Positions 47,401 through 58,230 of a DNA stretch of 64,000 bases are shown one piece after another. The notes under the pieces are model-generated. The model did not search any database, was not told where the DNA came from, and saw nothing but the letters and a program-made list of their open reading frames with translations. The stretch spans positions 862,501 through 926,500 of the forward strand of contig JAMJFZ010002594.1 of assembly GCA_026225945.1 (NCBI GenBank). The letters run 5' to 3'. Within the stretch, counting starts at the first letter, position 1. Each line of letters opens with the position of its first letter. This DNA is from Cricetomys ansorgei. Lineage: Eukaryota; Chordata; Mammalia; Rodentia; Nesomyidae. The position numbers were made by a program, and so were the translations under genes.

Positions 47401-50400
47401 CCGTGTGAACTCTGCACACATTACCTATCAAGATCTTCACAATGGCCCTGGAGGAAATCACACCCATTTTCAGTGGAGGCAACTGAGGCTGTGACCCAAG
47501 ACACCCTGTCGGAGAAGAGCAGAGCCCAGGCTGGCCCAGTGTCCTGCGCTCACTCTGCTGTCAAGTCATGTGGTTTGAAAAATCTGAGGCTGAAGCTGGG
47601 GAGGAAAAATAGCCCATGCTTCGGAGTCCTGCGGCCATAAAGCCTAAACGCCCCATTTATGGGGCCTGTTGGCAGGTGAGTGGGGATGGGACCGGAGAGG
47701 GGGGTTCTGGGTCCTACCTCAGCTGTTCTTAGAGGCGTGTGCTGCAAATGAACCACATTTGACGCTGACAAGAGTAACTGGCATTAAAGTGCAGTGTGAA
47801 GGCGTTCAGTATTCATCAGAAGCAGGAGCAGACTGTAGAAGGCTGGGAGCCAGCCTCGGGTAAGATCACTCATGCATGCAGTAATGAACTTCGGGGCCTG
47901 TGCACGCACAGCTCTGTTACTAAGCCAACCGTCTCCTTGCAGGTACTGACATTTTTATGTTAGTGGTGCAGTTCTCCTGCTTTATGGCCAGTTACTATAA
48001 TCCAGAGTGCTCGGAGTGTGTATCCTGGAAGATGAACCAATGGAGTTATTGCATTTTTCAGAGAGGGAGGAAGGGAGAGAAGGAGAGGGGGGAGGAGAGA
48101 GGAAGAAAGGGAGAGAGGGAGGGATGGAAGGGGAGAGAGAGAGAAAGTCAATATAAGCATGGGACAGACGAGAAGCTATTTGGACCCTGCCATCAGAAGA
48201 CACAAGACACAGCCGTCCGTCCTCAAGGGTGCCCCAGGCTATGCCCTCTGTTGTCAGGGACTGGGACAGAAGCTGACGGAGAGGAAGCACAACTCATCAC
48301 ACCGCCTGCGTGGGGCATGCTCAGGTCTCATCCAGCTCGCCCTGTGTGTATCTCACTGGACTCTAGAAATATTTAAACAGACAGCAATCAGCCTTCGTCT
48401 CTCTGCTCACAACCTTTGTCCACCAGCAAGCCATCAGAGGAGGTGGTTTGCACCTTCGATCTGCCTCATGCTCTTAGCAGAGAACACAGAGAACACGAAG
48501 GACTTGTAAAACCAAAACTCCGCAGTGAGGCACAGAAGCGAGCACAGCCAGCTCTGCCAGGCAGCACTGCATGGTGGTTGAAATTTCCAGTTCATCTTTA
48601 AATTGGGACAACAGTTATGAGGGATTGAGAACCAAGCCCTCCCCCCGCCCCAGCATAATGAAGACCTGCTGGGAGTGTTTATCAGGCTCGGTGCCAGGCT
48701 CTTTGCATCCACTGAATTCACCCTGTAACAGGAGTCATGGTCCCGCATCCCTGAGCCTGCGAGACGGCTGCCGCCAAGTCCGACACCCTGAGTCCCATTC
48801 CCAAGACTCACACAGCGGAAGAAGAAAGCTTGGTCCCAACAGTTGTCCTCTGACCTCCCCATGAGGGGGGTGGCAAGTGTAAGCCCCCCCATACCGAGTC
48901 AATCGATCAATAATATCATTATAATAATGAAAAACTTTGTTCAAAGATTCCATGTTCCAGAGAGGGAAACTGAGGCTTGGAGAGGCGGAGTTTGCAACCT
49001 GCTCTTCCCACCTGACTCCAGGGGTCTAGAGTCATCTCTCTGGAGGACGTTTTCCCAAGCCTGTCCCTCTCTGTGTCACCAATCTCGAGCACTAATGTTG
49101 AACCTGGACTGTTGACACGGGGACTGCAGGCGTTCCTTCTGTCCCCAGCTAAGCAAACATCTGCCACTTACCCCTAGTGCCAGGTGTCTAGTGAAGAAAG
49201 GACTTGAGAGAAGGTTCCCGTCTCCTGCAGGAATGCTCTCGATTCTGGATGTGTTGACTTCAGCCTTCTGCCCACCAGCTAGGACTGGAACTCAAGGTCA
49301 AAGTCTTCTGGCAGTGGAGGGACCACAGAGCAAGGGGTGGGGCTGGGCACTTTGCTCTTCCAGGGGCAGGACTCAGTTTGGCCAAGGGACCTCATGTCCC
49401 CTTGCTCTAGTGAGCTGACTGACTTTTCTAGACAGGCCTGGGGGTGGGGAGCTAGTGGGCGCAAGAAGAGAATCTCCCTGGCCAGCTGGAGATGAGCCCT
49501 CCCTCCCCACCCTCCACCTCTTGCTGCCACTCCAGCAGCGGAGAGAAGGATCGTTCCGGGACCACTGTGGGCCTGCAGGGTGGGATGGCCTCTGGGCAGC
49601 CCTGAGAGGAGACCAAAGGCACAGGACAGGGCTTTCCAGGCCAGCCAGCTAGCTCACTGCTGCTCTGGGACACTGGACAGATGAGACCGAGAAGGGCCGC
49701 CTGTCTGGGCTGGAGGATGTGTGGCCCTCTGCTTCAGTATCCCAGAGACGAAAGCGGCAGGACTCCAGGGCCTTCTTCTGCCAAGCCTAGACCTCCAGCA
49801 TGGATATGGAGAGACCAAAACTCATCTGGCTAAACAGATGGGGATACTGAGGCCCAGAGAGGGGCAGGGAACCGTGATGGTCCAGCCTCTACCACCTGCC
49901 TTCAGCTGGAAGGAAGAGGTGAAGGCGGGAGTATAAGCGTCCCAGGGCTGCGAGGGCTCTGGGCAAACGTCCCTCAGAGGAGCGGCTGCCAGTTCTTATG
50001 ATAACAAGTGGGCAGGGCAAGGCCCTGGTCACTTAGGGTCCTTTCTCCCAAGTCCCTCACCCCTCACACCTTGCAGCACTAGAAAAGTTCCTCCAAGCCT
50101 CTGACTCTTAGCACTTGGAGGTCCACAGGAGGGAGCTGCGCTGAGTCCTGTTCCCATCCGACAGATCTGAGCTGACCGGCTCTGAGCACTTTAGCCGGGG
50201 CGCCCTTTAAGGTCTGCACCTCAGAGCTGGGCTCCAGTACCCTCGACAGCCCAGCGCCAGCCCGTGAGGACGGCAGCGTCACTCTACTGCGTACGCATGG
50301 AAACTGAGACACGCCCACTCATAAAGCTCGTCTGAGAATGCCCTCCGCACACTCTGACAAACCACAGCGCACCCACCCCCATTACCTCCTCCTCCTCTTC

Positions 50401-51585
50401 TCCCCCTCCCCACCTCCCCCTCCGCTCTTTTCTCCGTTCCTCCCTCTCCGCCCCCCTCCACTCTTTGGATGAGACATTATGTCCTCCAGGTAGCCCATAA
50501 GAGGTACAAACTCACGGTCGCTGAAATCAGAAGTCCCGGAGCTATGGAAGCAATTTTTATCTGGAGTCACAGGAGTAGAAGGTCCCTCCGTCCACAGCGA
50601 GTGAACCTCGCGACTCCCTAGTCATCCTCAGACACACTCAGGCCTGGGCAGAACCCAAGAGAATTCTCAAGTCAGAAGCCGGGGTAGGAAGGAGAAAATG
50701 AGGTCAGAAGAGGAGCCCTCCGCCTGGAGTTTGTCGGCCAGATTGGACTAACTTGCTGCCAAGCCAAGGATGACCGGAAAGATCTGGTCCTCTCCCTTCG
50801 TGCTCTATGACCCTCACCAGCTCTCTTTTTATTTGTTTGTTTTGACTTTTGTTTGTTTGTTTTGTTTTAAGATAGGGTCTCACTGCTTAGTTCTGATAGG
50901 CCTGGACCCTGCCCCCTCCTGCCCCCTCCTGCCCCCTCCTGAGGACTGGAACCGCAGGTGTGAACCACAGAGCTGGGTGTTGCTCTAGGACCAACTCCTA
51001 AAAATGCAGCTGGCTGTACCAGAGGGTTCGTGCCTCTGAGATAGGATCCACCCAGCCCTCCAGGAGGGCTCTATTTACAAATTTAAAGGAGCCTTCACCT
51101 CAGAATCCACCTGTACCTGGCCCGCCCCGAAAAAAGCCTTCTGAGACTTCACACCACCTCACAGGCCCCACTCTTGTCCCAGCCTTGGGAATATTCTCAT
51201 ACGCTGGCTGGCCTTTATTTCCTTGTCACATGCCCCTTCTCTGTCCCTCACTTTTACACTGAGGCACATCAGTTATTCCTCTTCTTGATTTCAAGCACTC
51301 TTTCTATATTTATAGATCCTACTCCTTTGTCACAAACGTGTTCCACAATTTATCTATCAAAGTTCTGAACTCCGTTTGCTTTAGTTTTGAGACAAAGCCT
51401 CATGCAGCCCAGGCTGGTCTTGAACTCATTATGTAGCTGAGGGAAGCCTTGCACTCCTGGTCCTCCTGCTTCAGCCTTAAAGTGCTAGGCACGTGTCACC
51501 CCCACAGCTGTATCCGTTTCTGTGGTTGAGAACACAGCTCACCGCTGTCTGTGATTCCTGTTCCAGAGGGGATCTGATGCCCTGT

Positions 51586-52922
51586 GTGTGCAGGTAGGTA
51601 TGCACTGTGCAGGTAGGTATGCACTATGCAGGTAGGTATGTGCTGTGCAGGTAGGTATGCATGTGTGTAGGTAGGTATGCATGTGTGCAGGTAGGTATGC
51701 ATTGTGCAGGTAGGTATGCATGTGTGCAGGTAGGTATGCACTGTGCAGGTAGGTATGCACTGTGCAGGTAGGTATGCGTGTGTGCAGGTAGGTATGCGCT
51801 GTGCAGGTAGGTATGCATGTGTGTAGGTAGGTATGCGCTATGCAGGTAGGTATGCATGTGTGTAGGTAGGTATGCATGTGTGCAGGTAGGTACGTGCTGT
51901 GCAGGTAGGTATGCACTGTGCAGGTAGGTACGCGCTGTGCAGGTAGGTATGCACTGTGCAGGTAGGTATGCATGTGTGCAGGTAGGTACGCTCTGTGCAG
52001 GTAGGTATGCACTGTGCAGGTAGGTATGCATGTGTGTAGGTAGGCATGCGCTGTGCAGGTAGGTATACATGTGTGTAGGTAGGCATGCGCTGTGCAGGTA
52101 GGCATGCGCTGTGTAGGTAGGTACGCACTATGCAGGTAGGTATGCGCTGTGCAGGTAGGTATGTATGTGTGTAGGTAGGTATGCATGTGTGCAGGTAGGT
52201 ATGCATTGTGCAGGTAGGTATGCATGTGTGCAGGTAGGTATGCACTGTGCAGGTAGGTATGCACTGTGCAGGTATGTATGCGTGTGTGCAGGTAGGTATG
52301 CGCTGTGCAGGTAGGTATGCATGTGTGTAGGTAGGCATGCGCTGTGCAGGTAGGTATACATGTGTGTAGGTAGGCACGCGCTGTGTAGGTAGTTACGTAC
52401 TATGCAGGTAGGCACGCGCTGTGCAGGTAGGTATGCATGTGTGCAGGTAGGCACGCGCTGTGCAGGTAGGTATACATGTGTGTAGGTAGGTATGCGCTGT
52501 GCAGGTAGGTATGCATGTGTGCAGGTAAGTACGCTCTGTGCAGGTAGGTATGCACTGTGCAGGTAGGTAGGCATGTGCTGTGCAGGTAGGCATGCATGTG
52601 TGTAGGTAGGCATGCGGTGTGCAGGTAGGTATGCATATGTGTAGGTAGGCATGCGCTGTGCAGGTAGGCATGCATGTGTGTAGGTAGGCACGCGCTGTGC
52701 AGGTAGGCACGCGCTGTGCAGGTAGGTATGCACTGTGCAGGTAGGTATGCGCTGTGCAGGTAGGTATGCATGTGTGTAGGTAGGCATGCGCTGTGTAGGT
52801 AGGTACGCACTATGCAGGTAGGCACGTGCTGTGCAGGTAGGTATGCATGTGTGCAGGTAGGCACGCGCTGTGCAGGTAGGTATACATGTGTGCAGGTAGG
52901 TATGCGCTGTGCAGGTATGTCC
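51586..52922 (+). repeat. 1.3-kb minisatellite, 19/20-bp units
   Basis: Units of 19 bp (gtgcaggtaggtatgcact) and 20-bp variants (with catgtgt) alternate irregularly over about 1,340 bp, roughly 65-70 copies. Because 19 is not a multiple of three, all three minus-strand frames cycle through the same Thr-Tyr-Leu-His / Ala-Tyr-Leu-Pro words and stay open for up to 277 codons. None of these is a gene. Confidence 0.95.
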
Positions 52923-53384
52923 ACATGCATGTGAAGACCAGAGGTCATAGGTCTTCCTCAATCACCTTCCCCCTTGGCTGTTGAGATAGGGTCTCTCTCT
53001 GAATTCTGCTAGACTCGTGGTTGGCTAACAAACTCCAAGAATTCTACTTCTCCAACCCCGAGTTCTGGGGTTACAGAGCAAGTTCCTATACCCTGTTTTT
53101 ATGTGGGTGCCAGGGATCCAAACCCAGGTTCTCAGGCCTGTAGTGCAGACACTGCTTAGATTGAGATAGCCCCAACACTGCTTCTAGTGGACATGAAAAT
53201 TGCTGGGCATGGTGGCTCATCCCTGTAATCCTGGCACTTTGGTGGAAGAAGATCATGAGTTCAAGGCTGGACTGGGTCACTTAGTGAGATCCTGTCTTAA
53301 TTTTTTTGTATGCTGAGGTCAAATGTGATTAAACAAGCTCTAATTAAAAAAAATATATATAGAAAGAAAATTTGTGGGATGCAA

Positions 53385-53620
53385 GGAGCCTCCAGGGTTA
53401 CTGTTTCCGCCTGGAGTCTGGTTCCTTGGAAGTCGCAGGGGCGTCACGGAGGGTCCAGGGGGAGGCCCGTCATCTCATCCCCTCCCCACTGCCTCACAGG
53501 ACTCCAGACGCTGTGCCCACGGGGTCGTTCAGAGTATAACTCCTTGAAGCCTCTCCCACTCCTGGGAGTTCCTTCTCATTTTTCCTTAATAAATCTATGT
53601 TTGTTCTTACAAAGAAAATG
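53385..53620 (+). repeat. Possible LTR 3' part with AATAAA
   Basis: A unique-looking block with an AATAAA at about 53589 followed by a T-rich segment. Could be an LTR end; weak. Confidence 0.25.
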
Positions 53621-53635
53621 CAGTCTTTAAAAAAA

Positions 53636-53857
53636 TTTTAAATATAATTTTATTTTATGTGTATGAGCGTTTTGTCTGCATGCACATTAACACACCATGT
53701 GCACACCTGGTGCCCAAGGTGGCCAGAAGAGGGCATCAGATCCCTGGAACTGGAGCTACAGATGGCTGTGAGCCACCACGTAGGTGCTGGGAATTGAACT
53801 CCGGGCCTCTGGAAGAGCGGCCGGTGCTCATAACCTCTGAGCCATTTCTCCAGCCCC
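53636..53857 (-). repeat. B2 SINE, antisense
   Basis: The plus strand carries ggtggccagaagagggcatc and ctctgagccatttctccagc at the right, the reverse of B2. Confidence 0.88.
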
Positions 53858-54045
53858 AGGATTCAAACTTTTAACTTAAGACAGAATCAAATCAATAACG
53901 TGCCCTGCTGAACACACAAGAGCCTGGAGTGAAAGAAAACAATCACAAACTTGGCGTCAGTCCTATCTTTTTATTTACGTTCTGACGCTTTTTTCTTTTC
54001 CCTTGAAGGTTTGTATATTGAAGTTGCTATTCTAAAATGCTAAGA

Positions 54046-54168
54046 GCGCTGGCTGCTCTTACAGAGGACCAGAGCTGCGGAGGATGTGTCGCCTTCTTCT
54101 GGCCTCTACGAGCACCTGCATGCACACGCACGTACCCTCACATAGACACACACACATACACGCGGATG
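54046..54168 (+). repeat. B2 SINE fragment
   Basis: agcgctggctgctcttacag then ttcttctggcctc and a CA-rich run; middle shortened. Confidence 0.6.
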
Positions 54169-54346
54169 GAAATAATATCAAACCATAATAGCATCTGTCA
54201 CTGAATTTGTGAGGCTCTGTCCTGAGACATTTGGTACCCTCCTTCAGCCTAACCCCAGCGTCCTCCCTGAGGCCTCTCTTAGGGATGCTCCTGGCTGAAA
54301 GCCTGAGGTACAAGGTGATTGATACAGAGGTCATGGCAATGCAGAC

Positions 54347-54352
54347 TGGGGG
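54347..54352 (+). repeat. Target-site duplication, left copy (TGGGGG)
   Basis: The six bases just left of the 5' LTR equal the six bases at 59425-59430 just right of the 3' LTR. Six-bp duplications are usual for IAP/betaretrovirus-like integration. Confidence 0.9.
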
Positions 54353-54692
54353 TGTTGGGAGCCGAGTTGAAACGCCATTATAAGATGGCGCCGGTTTCCT
54401 GCTTCCAGGTTCTTCTTGCTCGCATTTGGAGTAATTGCTCACATTTGGAGTAAACAAGTTACAGCGCAGGCGCAGGGGAGCAGTCCTTGCCGCCTCCCTC
54501 CATGCTAATGAGGGTCTGGACGAGTATCCAATCATTGACGGTCACGTAGCCCTATGCTCTATATAAGCAGGGTGCTTTTTGCAATCAGGGTCTTCGTTAA
54601 CAACACTTAATTGAATGGCTGTCCTCAATAAAGCGTGAACCAGAAGAATCCTGTGTGCGGCGTCTTCCTTGCAGGCGAGGCGGGCGACCACA
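54353..54692 (+). repeat. ERV 5' LTR (340 bp)
   Basis: Begins TGTTGGGAGCC and ends CA. It holds an AAGATGGCGCC YY1-like motif at about 54382, a TATA box (tatataag, 54560-54567) and a polyadenylation signal AATAAA at 54627-54632. Appears identical to the 3' LTR. Confidence 0.96.
54560..54567 (+). promoter_or_regulatory. ERV LTR TATA box
   Basis: tatataag lies about 60 bases before the AATAAA, the expected U3-R layout of a short IAP-type LTR. Confidence 0.75.
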
Positions 54693-54694
54693 TT

Positions 54695-54712
54695 TGGTGC
54701 CGAAACCCGGGA
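54695..54712 (+). other. ERV primer-binding site, tRNA-Phe type
   Basis: The 18 bases tggtgccgaaacccggga sit two bases after the 5' LTR. This is the primer-binding sequence used by IAP elements, complementary to the 3' end of tRNA-Phe. Confidence 0.9.
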
Positions 54713-54812
54713 ACCTGACCATCAGTTGAGCACCGGCGGAGACCCCTGTTTTCAGGAGGATTCAGAACTGGAGCGCGGGGACGAAAGTGGATCCAGACTC
54801 TTTCTGAGAGGT

Positions 54813-56384
54813 ATGCTGTTTTGTGAGATTGACCCTGCGCTAGGCGCGGTCATTTTTGCTAGTATGATTATTGTTGTTCTTGCTTGTTGCCTTTGTTTAA
54901 ATTGTCATCGCCCAGTAACCACCGGGTCTCTTACAATCCCTTCTTGGGGTAAACTAGAAGGAGAATTGCAGAGAGAAAAGGAAAAGGGAAGTTTCCGTGC
55001 CGGTACATGGCCATTATGGCGTATGGTTAATAAGCGATGTCAAGAGAGGGTAAGGGAAGGACAGCGAACATTAGCAAAACATCAAGACAGCATGTCAGAA
55101 ACAGAAAAGAGGAAGAGGCCTAAAAAAGATATAAAAAGGGTAGAAAAAGAGAAAAAAGAAAAAAAGAAACAAATAAATAGTAGGAAAAGGGTATACCCAA
55201 TATTAGCAGAATTTGAAAATTTAACAATAACCAGTGATGAGATTAGTAGTTCCTCTTCTGACTCAGAAACCACAGACTCAGAAACTTCGGGGTCAGAAGA
55301 GAAACTGGATACAGAGGAACAAACAGAACTAGAAGAGGAAGCTGTGCGCTATGAGGAAGAACGTTACCGTCCTGAGCCATACGCTCCGGCGGCTCCCTCT
55401 GCGCCCCCTCTTCTTAACCTGCCTAAAGCTAAGAAAAAACAGAGAGATAAAACCTCAAAAACTTCAATAGGAAAGACTTCCTTTTTAACAGACAAGGATA
55501 GGAGAAAGATTTTTCAAGCTTTTCCAGTATTTGAAGATAATCAACAAAGATATCATCAACCTCTTGACCATAAAGAACTTAAAGATCTTGCAGAGTCCGT
55601 TAGAACTTATGGTATTAATGCCTCTTTCACACAGGCACAAGTAGAGAGGTTGGCACACTTAGCTATGACTCCTACAGATTGGTATAATACAGTAAAGGCT
55701 TGCCTTACCATGGGTCAATATCTGGATTGGAAATCTATTTTCCAAGATGCTTGTGGTGCCCAAGCAAGAGCTAATGCAATTCAAGGGCAACCACACTGGA
55801 ATTATGACATGCTGACCGGACAGGGTCAGTGGAGTGCAGATCAAACAGCGTATCCAGTACAGGTTTACGAACAAATAAATAGAATCACTATCAGGGCATG
55901 GAAGAGCATTCCTAATAAAGGTGAAGTATCAGGAAACCTAACTAAGATTATACAAGGCATGAATGAGCCTTTTTCAGATTTTGTAGCAAGAATGATGGAA
56001 GCTGCAGGAAGGATTTTCGGTGACCCAGATACAGCAATGCCCTTAATAGAACAACTCATTTATGAACAGTGTACCAAAGAATGTAAAAATGCTATTACTC
56101 CATGGAAAGGAAAAGGGCTTAATGCCTGGATGAAAGCTTGTCGAGAGATTGGTGGTCCGCTTTCCAATGCAGGCATAGCTGCAGCAGTGCTCGCAGCACA
56201 AAAGGATAGTACCTGTTTTAAATGTGGAAAGAGAGGACATATACAGAGACAGTGTAGAGTAAAGACACCTAACATCTGTCCAAAGTGCAGAAAAGGCAGA
56301 CATTGGTCTAATGAGTGTAGATCTGTAACAGATATTCAAGGTAACTCTTTGCTGTGGGAAAACACCCTAGGGTGTCTGGCTTAA
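54813..56384 (+). CDS. gag: ERV gag polyprotein, open
   Basis: The first AUG after the primer-binding site is at 54813; the frame is open upstream into the LTR but without an AUG. It encodes 523 residues. Order: a short lead then a hydrophobic stretch at about residues 9-28, as in IAP Gag, which is targeted to the endoplasmic reticulum; a Lys/Arg-rich segment around residues 98-130; a Ser/Glu-rich acidic region; a Pro/Ala-rich segment; capsid with a major homology region around IIQGMNEPFSDFVARMMEAA; and two CX2CX4HX4C zinc knuckles at 56214-56255 and 56277-56318. It ends at TAA 56382-56384. No internal break is seen. It could assemble intracellular particles; that is inferred. Confidence 0.93.
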   Translation: MLFCEIDPALGAVIFASMIIVVLACCLCLNCHRPVTTGSLTIPSWGKLEGELQREKEKGSFRAGTWPLWRMVNKRCQERVREGQRTLAKHQDSMSETEKRKRPKKDIKRVEKEKKEKKKQINSRKRVYPILAEFENLTITSDEISSSSSDSETTDSETSGSEEKLDTEEQTELEEEAVRYEEERYRPEPYAPAAPSAPPLLNLPKAKKKQRDKTSKTSIGKTSFLTDKDRRKIFQAFPVFEDNQQRYHQPLDHKELKDLAESVRTYGINASFTQAQVERLAHLAMTPTDWYNTVKACLTMGQYLDWKSIFQDACGAQARANAIQGQPHWNYDMLTGQGQWSADQTAYPVQVYEQINRITIRAWKSIPNKGEVSGNLTKIIQGMNEPFSDFVARMMEAAGRIFGDPDTAMPLIEQLIYEQCTKECKNAITPWKGKGLNAWMKACREIGGPLSNAGIAAAVLAAQKDSTCFKCGKRGHIQRQCRVKTPNICPKCRKGRHWSNECRSVTDIQGNSLLWENTLGCLA

Positions 56385-57589
56385 GTGCCTATCACAGAAA
56401 ACATGAGCCAACAATTTCTTACCAACAACGGATTAACTCACCCTCAGAGAGATTAAAACAGTTAGTACCTGCAGCTAAAGACAGCATTGCTCTAGACCTT
56501 GCTATCAAGGACAGAGTCACTGCAGCTGAGAAAACAGGTGAATTAAAAAGTACTGAAAAACAGGTATTTCGACAAGCAACTATAAATGATCAGAGTCCTA
56601 AGTCGAGATTACAAACAAATGGAGTTTTAATTAAAGGATTGTTAGACACAGGAGCCAATGTAACAGTCATTTCAAAAGACTCCTGGAATCCAAACTGGCC
56701 TCTTCAAGAGGTATCTACTCAGTTCTTAGGAACTGGAACATTTTCTCAGTTAAAACAGAATATAACAAGTGTCAAATGCATAAGACCAGAAAGTGAACTA
56801 GGAAATATAAGACCATATGTGGCAGATCTAGCTATAAGTTTATGGGGAAGAGACCTATTAAAACAATGGAATGTACAGATTAACATTCCTTTAATCTCAG
56901 AGACAACCTGTAAGATTCAAGATGCTATTGATAAAGATATTAAAAAATGTTACCAAAAACAATCACAGACTGTAAAGATTGTCCATAAGCAGGACAGAGC
57001 AGATATTGATAATAATTCTCAGCCTGTTAAAAGGTATCAATGGAAAGTCATTCCCCAAGAATTCTCAGATAGTACCACCTTATGTCAATATTTTGTACAA
57101 AAGCCACAGAAAGTTAATATCTGGTTTAATGAACTTACCATTGGGTTAACTACTCAAGAGTTAAATAATTCATTTCAAGCATTGAACGGTGATTCAGATT
57201 TAAACAGTCAAAAAAGTTTAACCAGAGCAACAGAAAAGGAGTTAATTCAGGTAGAAAGCAGATTACAGAATGCATATGTAAATTACCTAGATCTCAAGCT
57301 TGATGGTATGCTTTCTGATAATTCCTCTACTGAGCTCATGATACAAAAGGAAGACAATATTTTAAAATGGATCATTGCAAAAAGCAACTCAAACAGCTTG
57401 GGCAGAATCTATACTGCCTGTGTTATAGTTTTTCTCTCAGCAGCTGCTTGGCTATGGCTGCTAAATAACAAGCCTCGCTATGTTCAGGAGTTTGGACCAA
57501 AAATTCAGCCAACTGGTCCTGGTCCTCCAGTGAATTGGTATTTGGTTTTATTACCTGTATTCGGAAGTTTGTTTATGGTTAATGTTTGA
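56354..57589 (+). CDS. pro-pol: ERV rearranged pro/pol frame with foreign-looking C-terminal part
   Basis: An open frame of about 411 codons in the -1 frame relative to gag, overlapping its end. Parts in order: a dUTPase-like scrap near the start (AAKDSIALDLA); an aspartic protease core with DTG at 56645-56653 and a C-terminal GRDLL segment; then, after a deletion, a reverse transcriptase scrap (a degenerate LPQG-like motif at about 57050-57100) and an RT thumb/connection-like stretch to about 57390. The polymerase catalytic YXDD is absent. From about 57390 the sequence has two hydrophobic segments (about 57410-57463 and 57533-57580) that do not fit pol. It stops at TGA 57587-57589. RT activity is not possible; protease activity is uncertain. 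Confidence 0.75.
   Translation: MGKHPRVSGLSAYHRKHEPTISYQQRINSPSERLKQLVPAAKDSIALDLAIKDRVTAAEKTGELKSTEKQVFRQATINDQSPKSRLQTNGVLIKGLLDTGANVTVISKDSWNPNWPLQEVSTQFLGTGTFSQLKQNITSVKCIRPESELGNIRPYVADLAISLWGRDLLKQWNVQINIPLISETTCKIQDAIDKDIKKCYQKQSQTVKIVHKQDRADIDNNSQPVKRYQWKVIPQEFSDSTTLCQYFVQKPQKVNIWFNELTIGLTTQELNNSFQALNGDSDLNSQKSLTRATEKELIQVESRLQNAYVNYLDLKLDGMLSDNSSTELMIQKEDNILKWIIAKSNSNSLGRIYTACVIVFLSAAAWLWLLNNKPRYVQEFGPKIQPTGPGPPVNWYLVLLPVFGSLFMVNV
56357..56363 (+). other. Candidate -1 frameshift site between gag and pro frames
   Basis: The pro/pol frame is -1 relative to gag. In the overlap, ggaaaac in the gag frame (G GAA AAC) would allow A-site slippage to AAA, but the P-site pairing is imperfect, so the heptamer is non-canonical. 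The palindrome ACCCTAGGGT follows directly. Confidence 0.4.
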
Positions 57590-57793
57590 AAAAAGTTCCA
57601 AACTTCAGGTTGTCGTGGACTACAAAACCCATAAAGCATTGCAGTGGCTAGATGTTCCTGTTATCAGCCACAGCTACAACTCCCTTGACTGGCATGTTAA
57701 ATGAACGTCCAGCAAGCAGGAAAAAATTATTGGATTTCAAATTATACATAATAAATAAAACTTCAGCTAAAATTTAAAAAAAAAAAAAAAAAA
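57390..57793 (+). other. Foreign-looking insert ending in AATAAA and A18 within the ERV
   Basis: This roughly 400-bp segment ends with overlapping AATAAA signals at 57750-57759, then 16 bases, then 18 A residues at 57776-57793, immediately followed by ggggaataggcgg that begins the integrase remnant. A second open stretch of about 38 codons runs in another frame from about 57588 to TGA 57702-57704. The layout is that of a transcript 3' end captured by template switching from a poly(A) tail. I do not recognise the source gene. Confidence 0.5.
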
Positions 57794-58230
57794 GGGGAAT
57801 AGGCGGCCCCAGTATGGGACCTAAAAGTACCATTTCCCTTATATTATTTACCTTAAATTTTTTGAATTTGGATGCTGCTGGAAGATCTGCAGCAGATAGA
57901 CATGCTATGTCTACACAACCTCCACTAGAAAATGTCAAGTGGAAAGATGTATTGTCTAACCAATGGAAGGGCCCGGATCAAGTTTTAATAAGATCCAGGG
58001 GAGCTGTTTGTGTTTTTCCTCAGGACCAAGAAAACCCCATTTGGGTGCCTGCTCGTCTGACGAGGACGGTGAAACAGCCCTTAGAGCCTGAAAAAGATCA
58101 AGAACAAGATGAAGATCTTGAAAACGCTACTAGCTCTACAGATGATCCTGATAAAGCGGCCCTCGATACGCACAGAACAACGATGGGGAATACTAACAAC
58201 ACTCCCCAAACCAATGCCGGTGATGCATGA
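57794..58230 (+). pseudogene. pol: ERV integrase C-terminal remnant
   Basis: Read from just after the A run, it resembles the end of the integrase core (around LFTLNFLNLD and GRSAADRH) and the C-terminal DNA-binding domain (WKGPDQVLI, VCVFPQD, WVPARLTR), then a polar tail to TGA at 58228-58230. The catalytic DDE core is missing, so it is not functional. The ATG at 57814 is fortuitous. Confidence 0.8.

Noticed and set aside
47204..47640. Cys/Val and His/Thr-rich frames
   Set aside because: Products of the (GT)n microsatellite.
51539..52961. Long minus-strand open frames (up to 277 codons) rich in Thr, Tyr, Leu, His, Pro
   Set aside because: They are the three frames of a 19/20-bp minisatellite; no splice or start context and no protein-like composition.
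54669..54812. Upstream extension of the gag frame into the LTR
   Set aside because: It lacks an AUG and overlaps the primer-binding site; the AUG at 54813 is the plausible start.
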